Positions 43,744 through 54,987 of a DNA stretch of 64,000 nucleotides are shown here, one piece after another (position 1 is the first letter of the stretch; the number at the start of each line of letters is the position of its first letter). Where the stretch lies: assembly GCF_900148835.1 (NCBI RefSeq), contig NZ_FRYK01000002.1:186001-250000 (forward strand). The letters run 5' to 3'. The notes under the pieces are model-generated. The model did no database searches, had not been told where the DNA came from, and was given only the letters and a program-made list of their open reading frames with translations. The stretch is from Flavobacterium cucumis (GTDB lineage: Bacteria > Bacteroidota > Bacteroidia > Flavobacteriales > Flavobacteriaceae). A program made the position numbers and the translations under genes.

Positions 43744-43772
43744 AAAAGTCCTGATATAAACAGGACTTTTTA
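43744..43772. terminator. Terminator between secDF and the lipoprotein gene
   Basis: AAAAGTCCTG (43744-43753) / CAGGACTTTT (43761-43770) hairpin; its minus-strand T-run stops secDF transcription. Confidence 0.85.
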
Positions 43773-43792
43773 TTAATAAAAATGTTAAAATT

Positions 43793-46714
43793 TTATACTT
43801 CTTTTTTGAATTCAGCCATTTTACGACCTTCTTTCTCTCCAATAGTATCATTCATTACAGGCGTAGCAATAAATAAAGAAGAATACGTACCTACCAAAAT
43901 ACCAACTAATATAGCAAACACAAAACCTCTAATAGTTTCACCTCCAAAGATAAAAATAGCAATCAACACAACTAATGTTGTAGCCGATGTATTAATAGTT
44001 CTACTTAAAGTGGTATTCAATGCTTTATTTACCAATCCTTTAAAATCAGGTGATGAATTATAATCAAGGAATTCACGTACTCTATCGAAAACAATAACCG
44101 TATCATTTAATGAATAACCAATTACTGTTAAAATAGCTGCAATAAAGGCTTGGTCAATTTCCATATTAAAAGGTAAATAAGTGTAGAAGAAAGAGAATAT
44201 TCCTAATACAATAAGAACATCATGTGCAACAGCTACAACAGCAGCAAAACCAAACTGCCATCTACGGAAACTAATCATTAAATAAATAAATACCACGAAA
44301 AGAGATCCCAATACAGCCCATAAAGAATTTGTCTTAATATCTTTAGATATAGTTCCAGAAACCTTAGAAGCTTGCATGATACCATATTGCTTTCCTTCAT
44401 AAGAATTTACAAACTGATCGTAGGTAAGAGAAGATGGTAAGTTTTTCTTTAATGCATTAAAAAGCTTTTCGTTAACCTCTTTATCTACACCAGCACCTTC
44501 TTCATCTACTTTATATTTTGTAGTGATCTTCAACTGATTATCATTACCATAAACTTTAGCTTCAGCACTTCCAAAAACTTTCACCAAATCCGTTGCAACA
44601 TCTGGAGCGCTAACCGCCTTATCAAAACGCACTTGATAAGTTCTACCTCCAACAAAATCTACACCTTGATTTAATCCTTTAGTTGTTAAAGAAAAAATAC
44701 TAAAAACAACCAAAACAGCAGAAATAGCATACGCAATTTTCTTTTTACCCAAGAAATCAATATTCAAGTTTTTAAACCATTCTTTAGTCAGAGATGTTGA
44801 AAAAGTCAAACTTTCATTACGACTTAAACTCCAATCTAAAATCATTCTTGTTACAAATACAGCTGTAAAAACAGAGGTAATAATACCAATTAACAATGTA
44901 GTAGCAAAACCTTTTATAGGACCTGTACCAAAAACCAATAAAATAATTGCTGTAATAGCCGTTGTTACGTTGGCATCAACAATAGACGATAAAGCCCCTT
45001 TCCATGTAAAAGCATAATCGGTTGCCTCTTGAACACTTCGTCCATTGTCTAATTCTTCTTTAGCTCTTTCAAATATAATTACGTTAGCATCAACTGCCAT
45101 ACCAATTGTCAAAACAATACCTGCGATACCTGGTAAGGTCAATACAGCACCAAAACTAGCTAAAGCACCAAATATGAATAAAATATTAACTAATAAAGCT
45201 AAATTAGCATAGAATCCTGATTTTCCGTAATACACCACCATCCACAATAAAACCAAGCCAAATCCAATAACAAAAGATAACATACCGCTATTGATAGCTT
45301 CCTTACCTAAAGATGGTCCAACAACATCAGACTGAACAATTTCAGCAGCCGCTGGCAATTTACCTGCTCTCAATATATTAGCTAAATCTTTAGTTTCTTC
45401 AATTGTGAAATTTCCAGAAATTTCAGATTGACCACCAGTAATAGCACCTTTACTAACTCCAGGAGCTGAATAAACAATATTATCTAAAACAATAGCAATC
45501 GCATTTCCTTGTTGGGAAACAGCACCTGTAATTTGTTCCCATTTTTTCGAACCGTTTCCATTCATCTGCATGGAAACAGCAGGTTTACCAAACTGATCAA
45601 ATGTATCTTTAGCATCTACAATAACACCTCCACTTAATGGCGCAACGTTATCTCTACTTCCCTTTAACACATATAAATCGGTAATATCTGGATTTTTTTC
45701 AGTTGTTTTTCCCCAAACAAACTTAGCATATGACAAATTAGATGGCAATAATGCTTTAACATCTGCTCTTTTCAAATAACCATTAATTACAGCAGTATCT
45801 TTAGTACTAAAAGTTGCAATATGAGGGGCTCCTTGTTGCGCTGGCGCTAACATTTTACCTAAGAAAGGACTTAAAGCTGCAGCAGTTGTATCTTTTTTAT
45901 CTGTCAATAATGAATCAATTCCTGAAGTTTTTACTGGAGCTACTTTTGCAGTTACTTCAGTTTTCTTTAATAATTCATCAGCAGCTAATAAAAACTGACC
46001 TACTTCTTCAATTTTATAAGTTTCCCAGAATTCTAATTGAGCTGTTCCTTGTAATAATTTCTTAATACGATCTACATCTTTTGCACCAGGTAATTCAACT
46101 AAAATTCTCCCTGAATTTCCTAACAATTGAATATTAGGTTGTGTTACACCAAATTGATCAATACGTTTTCTTAAAACCTCAAATGCACTTTCTACAGATT
46201 CTAAAACCTTTTGCTTGATAATTGGCTCAACCTGCTTGTTTGTCATATCAAATTTGATAACATCATCTAAATTTCTGTTACCAAACACATCGACATCAGC
46301 TAATTTTAAATTTGAGTTGTTTGCAGCGACAAAAAAAGCGTCTATATAATCCTGATTCCCTTGTTGATTAGCCTTAGCATCAGCTAAAGCTTTGTTAAAC
46401 GCTGGATTTTTAGTGTTGTTTGCTAATCCTTCAAGAATTTGTTTTACGGAAATTTGAAGAATTACGTTGATTCCGCCTTCTAAATCAAGTCCTTTATTAA
46501 TTTGGTTATCAACTACCTCTTTATAAGTGTGTCCTAAATACACTTTTTGTTTCCCAATGGAATCCAAATAACGTAACTCTTTTTTAGTATCTCCATTAGC
46601 GAATGACTTAGCATCGTTTGCAATACTATTAGCTACAAAGGTAAATGAAAGTTGGTACACACATACCAAGGCAAAGATAATTGCGAAAAATTTAATTAGT
46701 CCTCTATTCTGCAT
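43793..46714 (-). CDS. secDF: Fused protein-export membrane protein SecDF
   Basis: This 973-residue fusion of SecD and SecF pulls exported proteins through SecYEG using the proton gradient. SecD starts MQNRGLIKFFAIIFALVCVY; its periplasmic P1 region contains KGLDLEGGINVILQISV and RVLVELPGAKD-type strands. The six-helix block has GIVLTIGMAVDANVIIFERA and the WKGALSSIVDANVTTAI loop. SecF follows (FVGGRTYQVRFDKAV) with IGYSLNDTVIVFDRVREF and LSRTINTSATTLVVLIA. The open frame to 46783 covers the promoter, so ATG 46714 is used. Confidence 0.95.
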   Translation of the reverse strand: MQNRGLIKFFAIIFALVCVYQLSFTFVANSIANDAKSFANGDTKKELRYLDSIGKQKVYLGHTYKEVVDNQINKGLDLEGGINVILQISVKQILEGLANNTKNPAFNKALADAKANQQGNQDYIDAFFVAANNSNLKLADVDVFGNRNLDDVIKFDMTNKQVEPIIKQKVLESVESAFEVLRKRIDQFGVTQPNIQLLGNSGRILVELPGAKDVDRIKKLLQGTAQLEFWETYKIEEVGQFLLAADELLKKTEVTAKVAPVKTSGIDSLLTDKKDTTAAALSPFLGKMLAPAQQGAPHIATFSTKDTAVINGYLKRADVKALLPSNLSYAKFVWGKTTEKNPDITDLYVLKGSRDNVAPLSGGVIVDAKDTFDQFGKPAVSMQMNGNGSKKWEQITGAVSQQGNAIAIVLDNIVYSAPGVSKGAITGGQSEISGNFTIEETKDLANILRAGKLPAAAEIVQSDVVGPSLGKEAINSGMLSFVIGFGLVLLWMVVYYGKSGFYANLALLVNILFIFGALASFGAVLTLPGIAGIVLTIGMAVDANVIIFERAKEELDNGRSVQEATDYAFTWKGALSSIVDANVTTAITAIILLVFGTGPIKGFATTLLIGIITSVFTAVFVTRMILDWSLSRNESLTFSTSLTKEWFKNLNIDFLGKKKIAYAISAVLVVFSIFSLTTKGLNQGVDFVGGRTYQVRFDKAVSAPDVATDLVKVFGSAEAKVYGNDNQLKITTKYKVDEEGAGVDKEVNEKLFNALKKNLPSSLTYDQFVNSYEGKQYGIMQASKVSGTISKDIKTNSLWAVLGSLFVVFIYLMISFRRWQFGFAAVVAVAHDVLIVLGIFSFFYTYLPFNMEIDQAFIAAILTVIGYSLNDTVIVFDRVREFLDYNSSPDFKGLVNKALNTTLSRTINTSATTLVVLIAIFIFGGETIRGFVFAILVGILVGTYSSLFIATPVMNDTIGEKEGRKMAEFKKEV

Positions 46715-46752
46715 TACTCTATAATTTATTATTTTATTTTTATTAAAACGGA

Positions 46753-46783
46753 CAAATATATAATTTACAATAGGATTAAACAA
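46753..46783 (-). promoter_or_regulatory. Promoter of secDF
   Basis: On the minus strand TTG (46783-46781) - 20 bases - TATATTTG (46760-46753), 38 bases before ATG 46714. Confidence 0.75.
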
Positions 46784-46962
46784 TTTTATTTTTGATTAAA
46801 ATAGCGATTTTAAACAAGTTTCCGCAAAAGCTACTACTATACTCTAATTATGAAACACTTACAATAAGAAAAAGCATATTAAAATTCAAAATTTAATATT
46901 AAAAAACAATTAATTTATACGTCAATATTATTATTCTAGCCGTATTTAAAAATAAGAATAAC

Positions 46963-46996
46963 AAAAAAAAACTGCCAATTTCTTGACAGTTTTTCA
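46963..46996 (-). terminator. Terminator after mdh
   Basis: AAACTGcCAA / TTGaCAGTTT hairpin with an eight-base T-run on the minus strand, just beyond the mdh stop. Confidence 0.8.
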
Positions 46997-47016
46997 ATTT
47001 TATTTTTAATGTAAAA

Positions 47017-47949
47017 TTACAGTACTGATTTCAAATCAGCATTCATATTACGAACTGCTTCTGCACTCTTAGCGAATAACGCTTTTTCAGCATCATTTAA
47101 TTGCACATCAACAATTTTCTCAACACCGTTTTTACCAATTATACATGGAACTCCCATGCAAATATCCTCTTGTCCGTATTCTCCTTCTAAAAAAACCGAA
47201 CATGGAATCATACGCTTTTGATCGTTCAAAATACTGTCTACTAAATACGCTACAGAAGCTCCTGGCGCATACCATGCAGAAGTACCCAATAAACCTGTTA
47301 AAGTTGCTCCACCTACCATAGTATCAGCCGCTACTTTATCTAACTCAGCTTGAGATAAAAAATTAGAAACAGGCACACCATTATAGGATGCCAAACGAGT
47401 TAATGGAATCATAGTAGTATCACCATGTCCTCCAATTACCATCCCCTGAACATCATTAGCTGGTTTATCTAAAGCTTTTGATAAGAAATATTTGAAACGC
47501 GAACTATCCAAAGCACCTCCCATACCAATTACTCTGTTCTTAGGCAATCCTGTAGCTTTTAAGGTTAAGTACGTCATTGTATCCATTGGATTAGATACTA
47601 CAACAATAATTGCATTAGGAGAATGTGTTAAAACATTATCGGCAACCGATTTAACAATTCCTGCATTGATTCCGATTAACTCTTCACGAGTCATTCCTGG
47701 TTTTCTTGGAATTCCAGAAGTAATTACTACCACATCACTCCCTGCAGTTTTAGAATAATCTCCAGTTGTTCCGCTTAATTGCGTATTGAATACTGTTGTT
47801 GTAGCACATTGCATGATATCCATCGCTTTACCCTCAGCAAAACCTTCTTTGATATCTACTAATACAACTTCGCTAGCGATTCCTCTGTACGAAATAACAT
47901 CTGCACATGTTGCACCTACGTTACCCGCACCTACTATCGTTACTTTCAT
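47017..47949 (-). CDS. mdh: Malate dehydrogenase
   Basis: This 310-residue LDH-type enzyme interconverts malate and oxaloacetate with NAD in the citric acid cycle. The Rossmann motif is MKVTIVGAGNVGATCADVI, the mobile-loop Arg pair is in IPRKPGMTREEL, and VVVSNPMDTMTYLTLK and NRVIGMGGALDSSRF follow. The catalytic His is in IGGHGDTTMIPL. All key residues are present and the length is normal for the bacterial LDH-like MDH group. It is monocistronic with its own promoter (TAAATTTG at 47995-47988). Confidence 0.96.
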   Translation of the reverse strand: MKVTIVGAGNVGATCADVISYRGIASEVVLVDIKEGFAEGKAMDIMQCATTTVFNTQLSGTTGDYSKTAGSDVVVITSGIPRKPGMTREELIGINAGIVKSVADNVLTHSPNAIIVVVSNPMDTMTYLTLKATGLPKNRVIGMGGALDSSRFKYFLSKALDKPANDVQGMVIGGHGDTTMIPLTRLASYNGVPVSNFLSQAELDKVAADTMVGGATLTGLLGTSAWYAPGASVAYLVDSILNDQKRMIPCSVFLEGEYGQEDICMGVPCIIGKNGVEKIVDVQLNDAEKALFAKSAEAVRNMNADLKSVL

Positions 47950-47987
47950 TTTTTATTGTGTGTTATATTGAACAATTATATTTTTTA

Positions 47988-48022
47988 CAAATTTATCAAA
48001 TTAATACTATTTTTTTATCAAA
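47988..48022 (-). promoter_or_regulatory. Promoter of mdh
   Basis: TAAATTTG (47995-47988) with TTTG (48022-48019) 23 bases upstream on the minus strand; 38 bases before the ATG. Confidence 0.6.
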
Positions 48023-48068
48023 ATAATACTAATTTAATATCGGTTTGAAAAAGATCTTCACCAGAAAA

Positions 48069-50018
<1,950 letters not shown>

Positions 50019-50042
50019 CTAAATAAAGTATTTTAATATCAA

Positions 50043-50050
50043 CAAATATA
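50043..50050 (-). promoter_or_regulatory. -7 box of gyrB
   Basis: TATATTTG on the minus strand, 33 bases before the ATG; no clear -33 element. Confidence 0.5.
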
Positions 50051-50202
50051 AGGAAATAGATAAAAAGAAGAAATAAAAACCACAGCAACTAATTGTCAAG
50101 TTATCAACATTTGTTAATTTTAAACAAAAGTGGCTTAAATCAAATAAAAAACACCTTATTTTTAATTTTTAATATTTTTTTTATTTCCTCAAAACAGAAG
50201 AA

Positions 50203-50241
50203 ATAAAAAAAACCTCTTTAAAACGGAATTAAAGAGGTCTT
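50203..50241 (-). terminator. Terminator after asnB
   Basis: ACCTCTTTA (50212-50220) / TAAAGAGGT (50230-50238) hairpin with a T-run on the minus strand. Confidence 0.85.
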
Positions 50242-50267
50242 TCAAAACAACAAACCTAATAAAAAAA

Positions 50268-51884
50268 CTAAACCACTTCTTTTTCCAGTGCAATAGACAC
50301 ATCCGCTTTCACATGAGCTGCATTAGCTCTTCCGCTTGGATCTTGGTTTTCCTGCCATTTTGGAATCCATTTGCGAACGGTTTGAGCGGCACTTTCTTGT
50401 GGAAAATGCTTATGGAAAATCGTTCTGTAATAAAAAGCCTCTTTTGTAACAGGAGTATTATATGGAAATAAAACTTTTGCATTTTCAAAAGCCTCATCCG
50501 TAACTTGGCTTGAACAATAGGCAATTAAAGCATCAATCCAGTTGTAACCTACTCCGTCAGAAAACTGTTCTTTTTGTCGCCATAAAATCTCTTTTGGAAG
50601 ATACGGTCTTTCTGAGGTATCGAAGGCTTTTCGTAAAATATATTTTTCAATTCCATTATATGCTTTTGGCATCTTTTCTTCTGGTTGAATTTTGATTGCC
50701 AAATCCAAAAATGCTTTATCTAAAAACGGCACTCTTGCTTCTAATCCATGGGCCATAGTTGATTTATCGGCGCGAAGTAAATCGGCAGTAAATAACTTTT
50801 GAACGCGTTCTATGGTTTCTTTTTGAAAATCCAATACCGATGGCGCATTTCTAAAATACAAATAACCTCCGAAAATTTCATCCGCACCTTCACCTGATAA
50901 TACCATTTTGATTCCTTTTTCGGTAATCGCTTTCGATAAGAAATACATTGGTGTACTCGCACGAATTGACGTTACGTCATAGGTTTCCAAATGCCAAATC
51001 AATTTATCTAAAATTTCAATTCCTTGTTCAACTGTAAAATGAATTTCATGATGTGTGGTTCCAATAAAATCTGCTACTTTTTTTGCTGCTACTAAATCTG
51101 GAGCCGAAGCATCTAATCCGATTGAAAACGAATGCAATTCTTGACCACTTCCTTCTAACAATCTTGAAGTGATTGAAGCAATTAAAGAGGAATCTAATCC
51201 ACCAGAAAGCAATACACCAAAAGGAACATCACACATTAATCGTTTCTCCACCGCTTGCGTCAAACTTGCATTTAAAGCTTGCAAATCTAATTTTTCAACT
51301 CCCTTTTCGTATGCTTCCCATTCTGGTTTGTAATATTTTACGAAACCTGTTTTTTCGGTATAATAATGTCCTGGAGGAAAAGTGGAAAACGACTTACATT
51401 GGTCGGCAATCACTTTCATTTCGGAAGCAAAATACAACCGTCCTCTTTCGTCCATTCCGTAGTATAAAGGTTTTACACCGAGCGGATCGCGAGCTACAAT
51501 ATAATCGTCACCATCGATAACAACTAAAGCAAAAATCCCGTCCAACATATCACAAAAATCATAGCCAAATTCTTCATACAAATGCACAATAACTTCTGAA
51601 TCTGAAGTTGTTCTAAACGTGTGATGTTTTAACGTTGTTTCTCTTAACTTTTTGTGATTGTATATTTCACCATTATGAACCATCCAAGCGGAATCGGTTC
51701 CTTGAATGGGTTGTTTTCCAGTGTGTAAATCAACAATTGACAAACGTTCGTGCGCCAAAATGTGACCTTTCTCCGTAACATGAATATCACTTTCATCTGG
51801 ACCACGATGACTCATTCTTTTTGACAATTGTTGCACTAATGTTGCTTCTTTTCCTTTTCCTATAATGGCTAATATTCCGCACAT
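50268..51884 (-). CDS. asnB: Asparagine synthase B (glutamine-hydrolysing)
   Basis: This 538-residue two-domain enzyme makes asparagine from aspartate, ATP and glutamine. The mature nucleophile is Cys2 in MCGILAIIGKGK. The N-terminal glutaminase domain (to about 200) contains SHRGPDESD, ERLSIVDLHTGKQP and HNGEIYNH. The synthetase domain has the PP-loop LLSGGLDSSLIASI, SGEGADEIFGGYLYF and ARVPFLDKAFLDLA. All catalytic motifs are intact, and the length is near that of E. coli AsnB. Monocistronic with a terminator. Confidence 0.96.
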   Translation of the reverse strand: MCGILAIIGKGKEATLVQQLSKRMSHRGPDESDIHVTEKGHILAHERLSIVDLHTGKQPIQGTDSAWMVHNGEIYNHKKLRETTLKHHTFRTTSDSEVIVHLYEEFGYDFCDMLDGIFALVVIDGDDYIVARDPLGVKPLYYGMDERGRLYFASEMKVIADQCKSFSTFPPGHYYTEKTGFVKYYKPEWEAYEKGVEKLDLQALNASLTQAVEKRLMCDVPFGVLLSGGLDSSLIASITSRLLEGSGQELHSFSIGLDASAPDLVAAKKVADFIGTTHHEIHFTVEQGIEILDKLIWHLETYDVTSIRASTPMYFLSKAITEKGIKMVLSGEGADEIFGGYLYFRNAPSVLDFQKETIERVQKLFTADLLRADKSTMAHGLEARVPFLDKAFLDLAIKIQPEEKMPKAYNGIEKYILRKAFDTSERPYLPKEILWRQKEQFSDGVGYNWIDALIAYCSSQVTDEAFENAKVLFPYNTPVTKEAFYYRTIFHKHFPQESAAQTVRKWIPKWQENQDPSGRANAAHVKADVSIALEKEVV

Positions 51885-52088
51885 AACTTTTTAGTTTAAT
51901 TGTTGAAATGTTTAATTGTTTAAGCGAAAGAATTAATTCACTTAATTTGATGAAGCAAAATTGAACATATAAGTTTAAATAATGAACCTTAAAATTAATT
52001 TTAGTTATAAATTAAAACTAAAAAATGGTTTTTTAATTAAATTATAAACCTTAAAAGTGGTTTTGAGTTTGTTTTGGTTACAAATCAT

Positions 52089-52114
52089 AAAAAAACCACT
52101 CGATTGAGTGGTTT
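52089..52114 (-). terminator. Terminator after the GreA-like gene
   Basis: AAACCACTC / GAGTGGTTT hairpin with a T-run on the minus strand. Confidence 0.85.
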
Positions 52115-52119
52115 ACATT

Positions 52120-52569
52120 TTATTCAATAGCCTTTATTTGAAATCGATTGGCGTTTATTACAACCTCATCTCCGACACTTTTTCCCATTAATTGACTTCC
52201 TAATGGTGATTGCGGAGAAACTGCAATTATGACCTTAGTTTCGAGTTGGATTTTAGGCAAAGCAGCACTAATATAAAATAACATGTCATTGGTTTGAACC
52301 AAACTTCCGAGTGCTATTTTAGTGTGAATTGCATCAGCATCAATCTTATCCACAATATTTTTTTGTTCTATGATTTCAGCTAATTTTTGATTGAGTTTTT
52401 CTTGTTCTAAATGCATCATAGACAAAGCGGTTTCGTGCTTATCGCCAGCCGAACCTTTCGCATCGTTTTGCGCATCTTGAGCCAAATCGGAAATCATGAA
52501 ACGCAATTCGCTTATTTTCTCTGATAGTAGGTTTTGATAATGGGACTTTATTTTTTGTTTGAATGTCAT
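52120..52569 (-). CDS. GreA/GreB-family transcript-cleavage-factor-like protein
   Basis: This 149-residue protein has an N-terminal helical hairpin (KIKSHYQNLLSEKISELRFM to the LEQEKLNQKLAEIIEQKN helix) and a C-terminal FKBP-like GreA domain (IALGSLVQTNDMLFYISAAL, SPQSPLGSQLMGKSVGDEV, FQIKAIE). The acidic tip pair of true GreA is not clearly present; instead the hairpin carries DLAQDAQNDAKGSAGDKHE. It may bind RNA polymerase without cleaving, like other Gre homologues. It is sometimes misnamed 3-oxoacyl-ACP synthase in databases. Upstream is a small secreted protein gene. Confidence 0.8.
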   Translation of the reverse strand: MTFKQKIKSHYQNLLSEKISELRFMISDLAQDAQNDAKGSAGDKHETALSMMHLEQEKLNQKLAEIIEQKNIVDKIDADAIHTKIALGSLVQTNDMLFYISAALPKIQLETKVIIAVSPQSPLGSQLMGKSVGDEVVINANRFQIKAIE

Positions 52570-52614
52570 GGTTTAAATACAAAATTCGCAAAGAAGGCGC
52601 TATTGGTGCGAGGA

Positions 52615-53007
52615 TTATTGTTTTTCATTTTTAAATAATTCTTCAGCTTCTTTTCTTGATTTTTCAAAAATATCTTTCCCAAACTTATCTAAAACTAAAT
52701 CATTCATAGTCTTAGAATAACATTGAGAATATTCAGTAATTACACAACCTGCATTCTTTGTATCAATACCATATTTATTTTTTGTGTAGTTTCGAATAAA
52801 GGCACTTAATTCAGGATTCCTGTCGAAAATTAAACCGTACGAATAACAATTATAAATCCCCTTATCAAAATCAATTTTTGCATGTTCAGTTCCACTCTCA
52901 CACGTTACTTTTCTCCAAACTATAGAATCACTTGTCTTAGAATTTACATTTTGAGAAAATGACAATCCAAATAGTAGATGAAATGATATGTAAATAAACT
53001 TTTTCAT
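52615..53007 (-). CDS. Small secreted protein, function unknown
   Basis: This 130-residue protein has a signal peptide (MKKFIYISFHLLFGLSFSQ) and four Cys in the mature part (VTCESG, IYNCYSY, NAGCVITEYSQCYSK), which fits one or two disulfides. The C-terminal part is helical and charged. I recognise no family. It precedes the GreA-like gene by 45 bases in the same direction. Confidence 0.7.
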   Translation of the reverse strand: MKKFIYISFHLLFGLSFSQNVNSKTSDSIVWRKVTCESGTEHAKIDFDKGIYNCYSYGLIFDRNPELSAFIRNYTKNKYGIDTKNAGCVITEYSQCYSKTMNDLVLDKFGKDIFEKSRKEAEELFKNEKQ

Positions 53008-53094
53008 AAATTATTTCAGAGATGCTATAACTTCATTGAATCTTCGATTTCAGCATGAACGTTGTTGGAAAACCTAATAAAACCAATTACCCAA

Positions 53095-53173
53095 ATTCAA
53101 AATTCGTTGTTCAAAATTGAATATTCAACATTCTTTAACATTGAACAACGAACTTGGAATTTTGAATGTTGAA
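53095..53173. repeat. Nested inverted repeats upstream of the small secreted protein
   Basis: ATTCAAAATTCGTTGTTCAA (53095-53114) pairs with TTGAACAACGAA (53141-53152) and AATTTTGAAT (53158-53167), with a five-base insert. TTCAACATTC (53124-53133) pairs with GAATGTTGAA (53164-53173). It lies just after the barrel gene stop. Confidence 0.7.
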
Positions 53174-53176
53174 GTT

Positions 53177-54928
53177 TTAGAAATCAAACTTATAATTTGC
53201 TCCTAGCAACACCTGAATGCCTTGTACTGGGAAATTTGACCAACGGTTGTATTCTTGATTCGCTAAGTTGTTTCCTTTTAAGAAAGCGGTTAACCTTGCG
53301 TTGTATTTATAACCAACGTGTGCATTCAAATCGAAATAGCTATCTAAAGTTACTGTTTCTCGAACATAGGAAGGTGTGGGGAATATTAGTTCTTGTTTGG
53401 TTATCAAATCTTTTCTTTCGCCTACAAAAAACACATTCGCCCCTGCGTACCATTTTTCATTGATATCAAAATCTATTGTTGAACCAATTTTTAATTGTGG
53501 CAAATTCCACGCTTCCGCTTGTGTATCAGTTGAATAATTATTGTAGGTTCCGTTGATTCCAAAAGTTACATTTTTAGAAAAATCGGCTTTCAATTCTCCG
53601 AAAATACTCAACGTATTTAAATCGTCATACACAATTCCGAATGAGTTTCCGTAAGCATAACCATTAGTGTTTGTTCCTGTTCCATCAAAACCATTACTTA
53701 CAAATAAGGCTCTATCTGCCTGATTTTTGTTGGAAGCCCTAACATTGAACGCAACGGAGTTGGCTAATTTTCCTTTCATCCCAACGTAAATATCAAACTT
53801 ATTATCGGTTGGTGATACAAATAGCGTTGGTGATACAAACGGATTTTGATCAACAAAATCAGCGTATGAATTTTGCTCCAAATCACCTTCTGCACCTGCA
53901 TAAGCTATTAAAATATCCCCTACTAATTTGTAAGACGCTTTAATATTTGGATAAATGAAAATTTTCCCATCGGTTGCCCCATTTACTTTTGTAGTGGCAT
54001 AAAAAACACCAACACCTAAATGTACTGACAAATCATCTTGTTGGTATAAAATACTAGGCTTTGTTCCCGCTATTATTGTACTGTATTTTAGTTCCGAATC
54101 TTCAGTGTAAGTTCTATTGAAAGTACCTCCAACATAATCTACTATAAAATCAGCTTTTACTTTTTGATTCATCACATCAAAATCAAAATTCGGCTTCACA
54201 AAAAAGCGATTTTCTCCTGAATCCAATCCGTCTGAAAAACGCTTGAATTGCATGCTCGCATCATTAAAAATCCCGTCTTTGAAACTCATTTTCCCGCCAA
54301 GTGCAATCGTATTATACGTTTGTTTTGAATCGATTCCTGCAATCGTTGGATCGTCAAAGAAAATAGTTGCAGTTGGCAAACCATACCAGTTATAAATTTG
54401 ATTCTTCACACCCAAATCAACATTCCAACTCATATTGCGCTCACGAACCCCATACGTCACATCTAAACTTGTATTAGCATATTTGTCATCTAAAACCACC
54501 CCATCAATTCCTCCTTGAGAAGAAAGATGGCGAAACATTCCACCTACATAATTGCTTCGGCTTAAATTTTGTGTAATGAACAACTCTGCGTTGATAGTTG
54601 GATAATTTCCAAAACCTAAAGTTGCATAATTGTTGTATAATTTTTCTTTTTCAGTTTTGTCTACTCCTGCTGCTTTTCCTTTTGCTGGCGTAAATGTTGA
54701 TGCTACTGGAAAGGAAAAAATATTATACTGAATAGGTTGTTTCTTTTGTTCTTCCCCATCTTCTAAAACAGGTGTTTCTTTTACTTTGAAAGCATCTGAA
54801 ATAGTAGGTGTATAAGGTTTTACAATATTTACCACTTCCGAACCAATATTTTCATCTTTTACTTGAGCAAAAGAAAATTGGATTCCGAATACGACAAAAA
54901 ATAAGGCGATTATATTTAATTTCTTCAT
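53177..54928 (-). CDS. TonB-receptor-like outer-membrane barrel lacking a plug
   Basis: This 583-residue protein has a signal peptide (LNIIALFFVVFGIQFSFAQ). A short linker with EVVNIVKPYTPTISDAFKVK follows, then a barrel of repeated aromatic/Gly strands from YATLGFGNYPTINAELFITQ to the C-terminal NYKFDF. The barrel and ending (YKYNARLTAFLKGNNLANQE then YNRWSNFPVQGIQVLLGAN) resemble TonB-dependent receptors, but there is no clear plug domain. It follows the 1003-residue TPR gene by 59 bases on the minus strand, a pairing that suggests a shared envelope complex. Confidence 0.8.
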   Translation of the reverse strand: MKKLNIIALFFVVFGIQFSFAQVKDENIGSEVVNIVKPYTPTISDAFKVKETPVLEDGEEQKKQPIQYNIFSFPVASTFTPAKGKAAGVDKTEKEKLYNNYATLGFGNYPTINAELFITQNLSRSNYVGGMFRHLSSQGGIDGVVLDDKYANTSLDVTYGVRERNMSWNVDLGVKNQIYNWYGLPTATIFFDDPTIAGIDSKQTYNTIALGGKMSFKDGIFNDASMQFKRFSDGLDSGENRFFVKPNFDFDVMNQKVKADFIVDYVGGTFNRTYTEDSELKYSTIIAGTKPSILYQQDDLSVHLGVGVFYATTKVNGATDGKIFIYPNIKASYKLVGDILIAYAGAEGDLEQNSYADFVDQNPFVSPTLFVSPTDNKFDIYVGMKGKLANSVAFNVRASNKNQADRALFVSNGFDGTGTNTNGYAYGNSFGIVYDDLNTLSIFGELKADFSKNVTFGINGTYNNYSTDTQAEAWNLPQLKIGSTIDFDINEKWYAGANVFFVGERKDLITKQELIFPTPSYVRETVTLDSYFDLNAHVGYKYNARLTAFLKGNNLANQEYNRWSNFPVQGIQVLLGANYKFDF

Positions 54929-54987
54929 GTTCTATATTTTTAAATGAGATACTAAAACAAGTTCAGCATGACAATGAAATAAGATTA

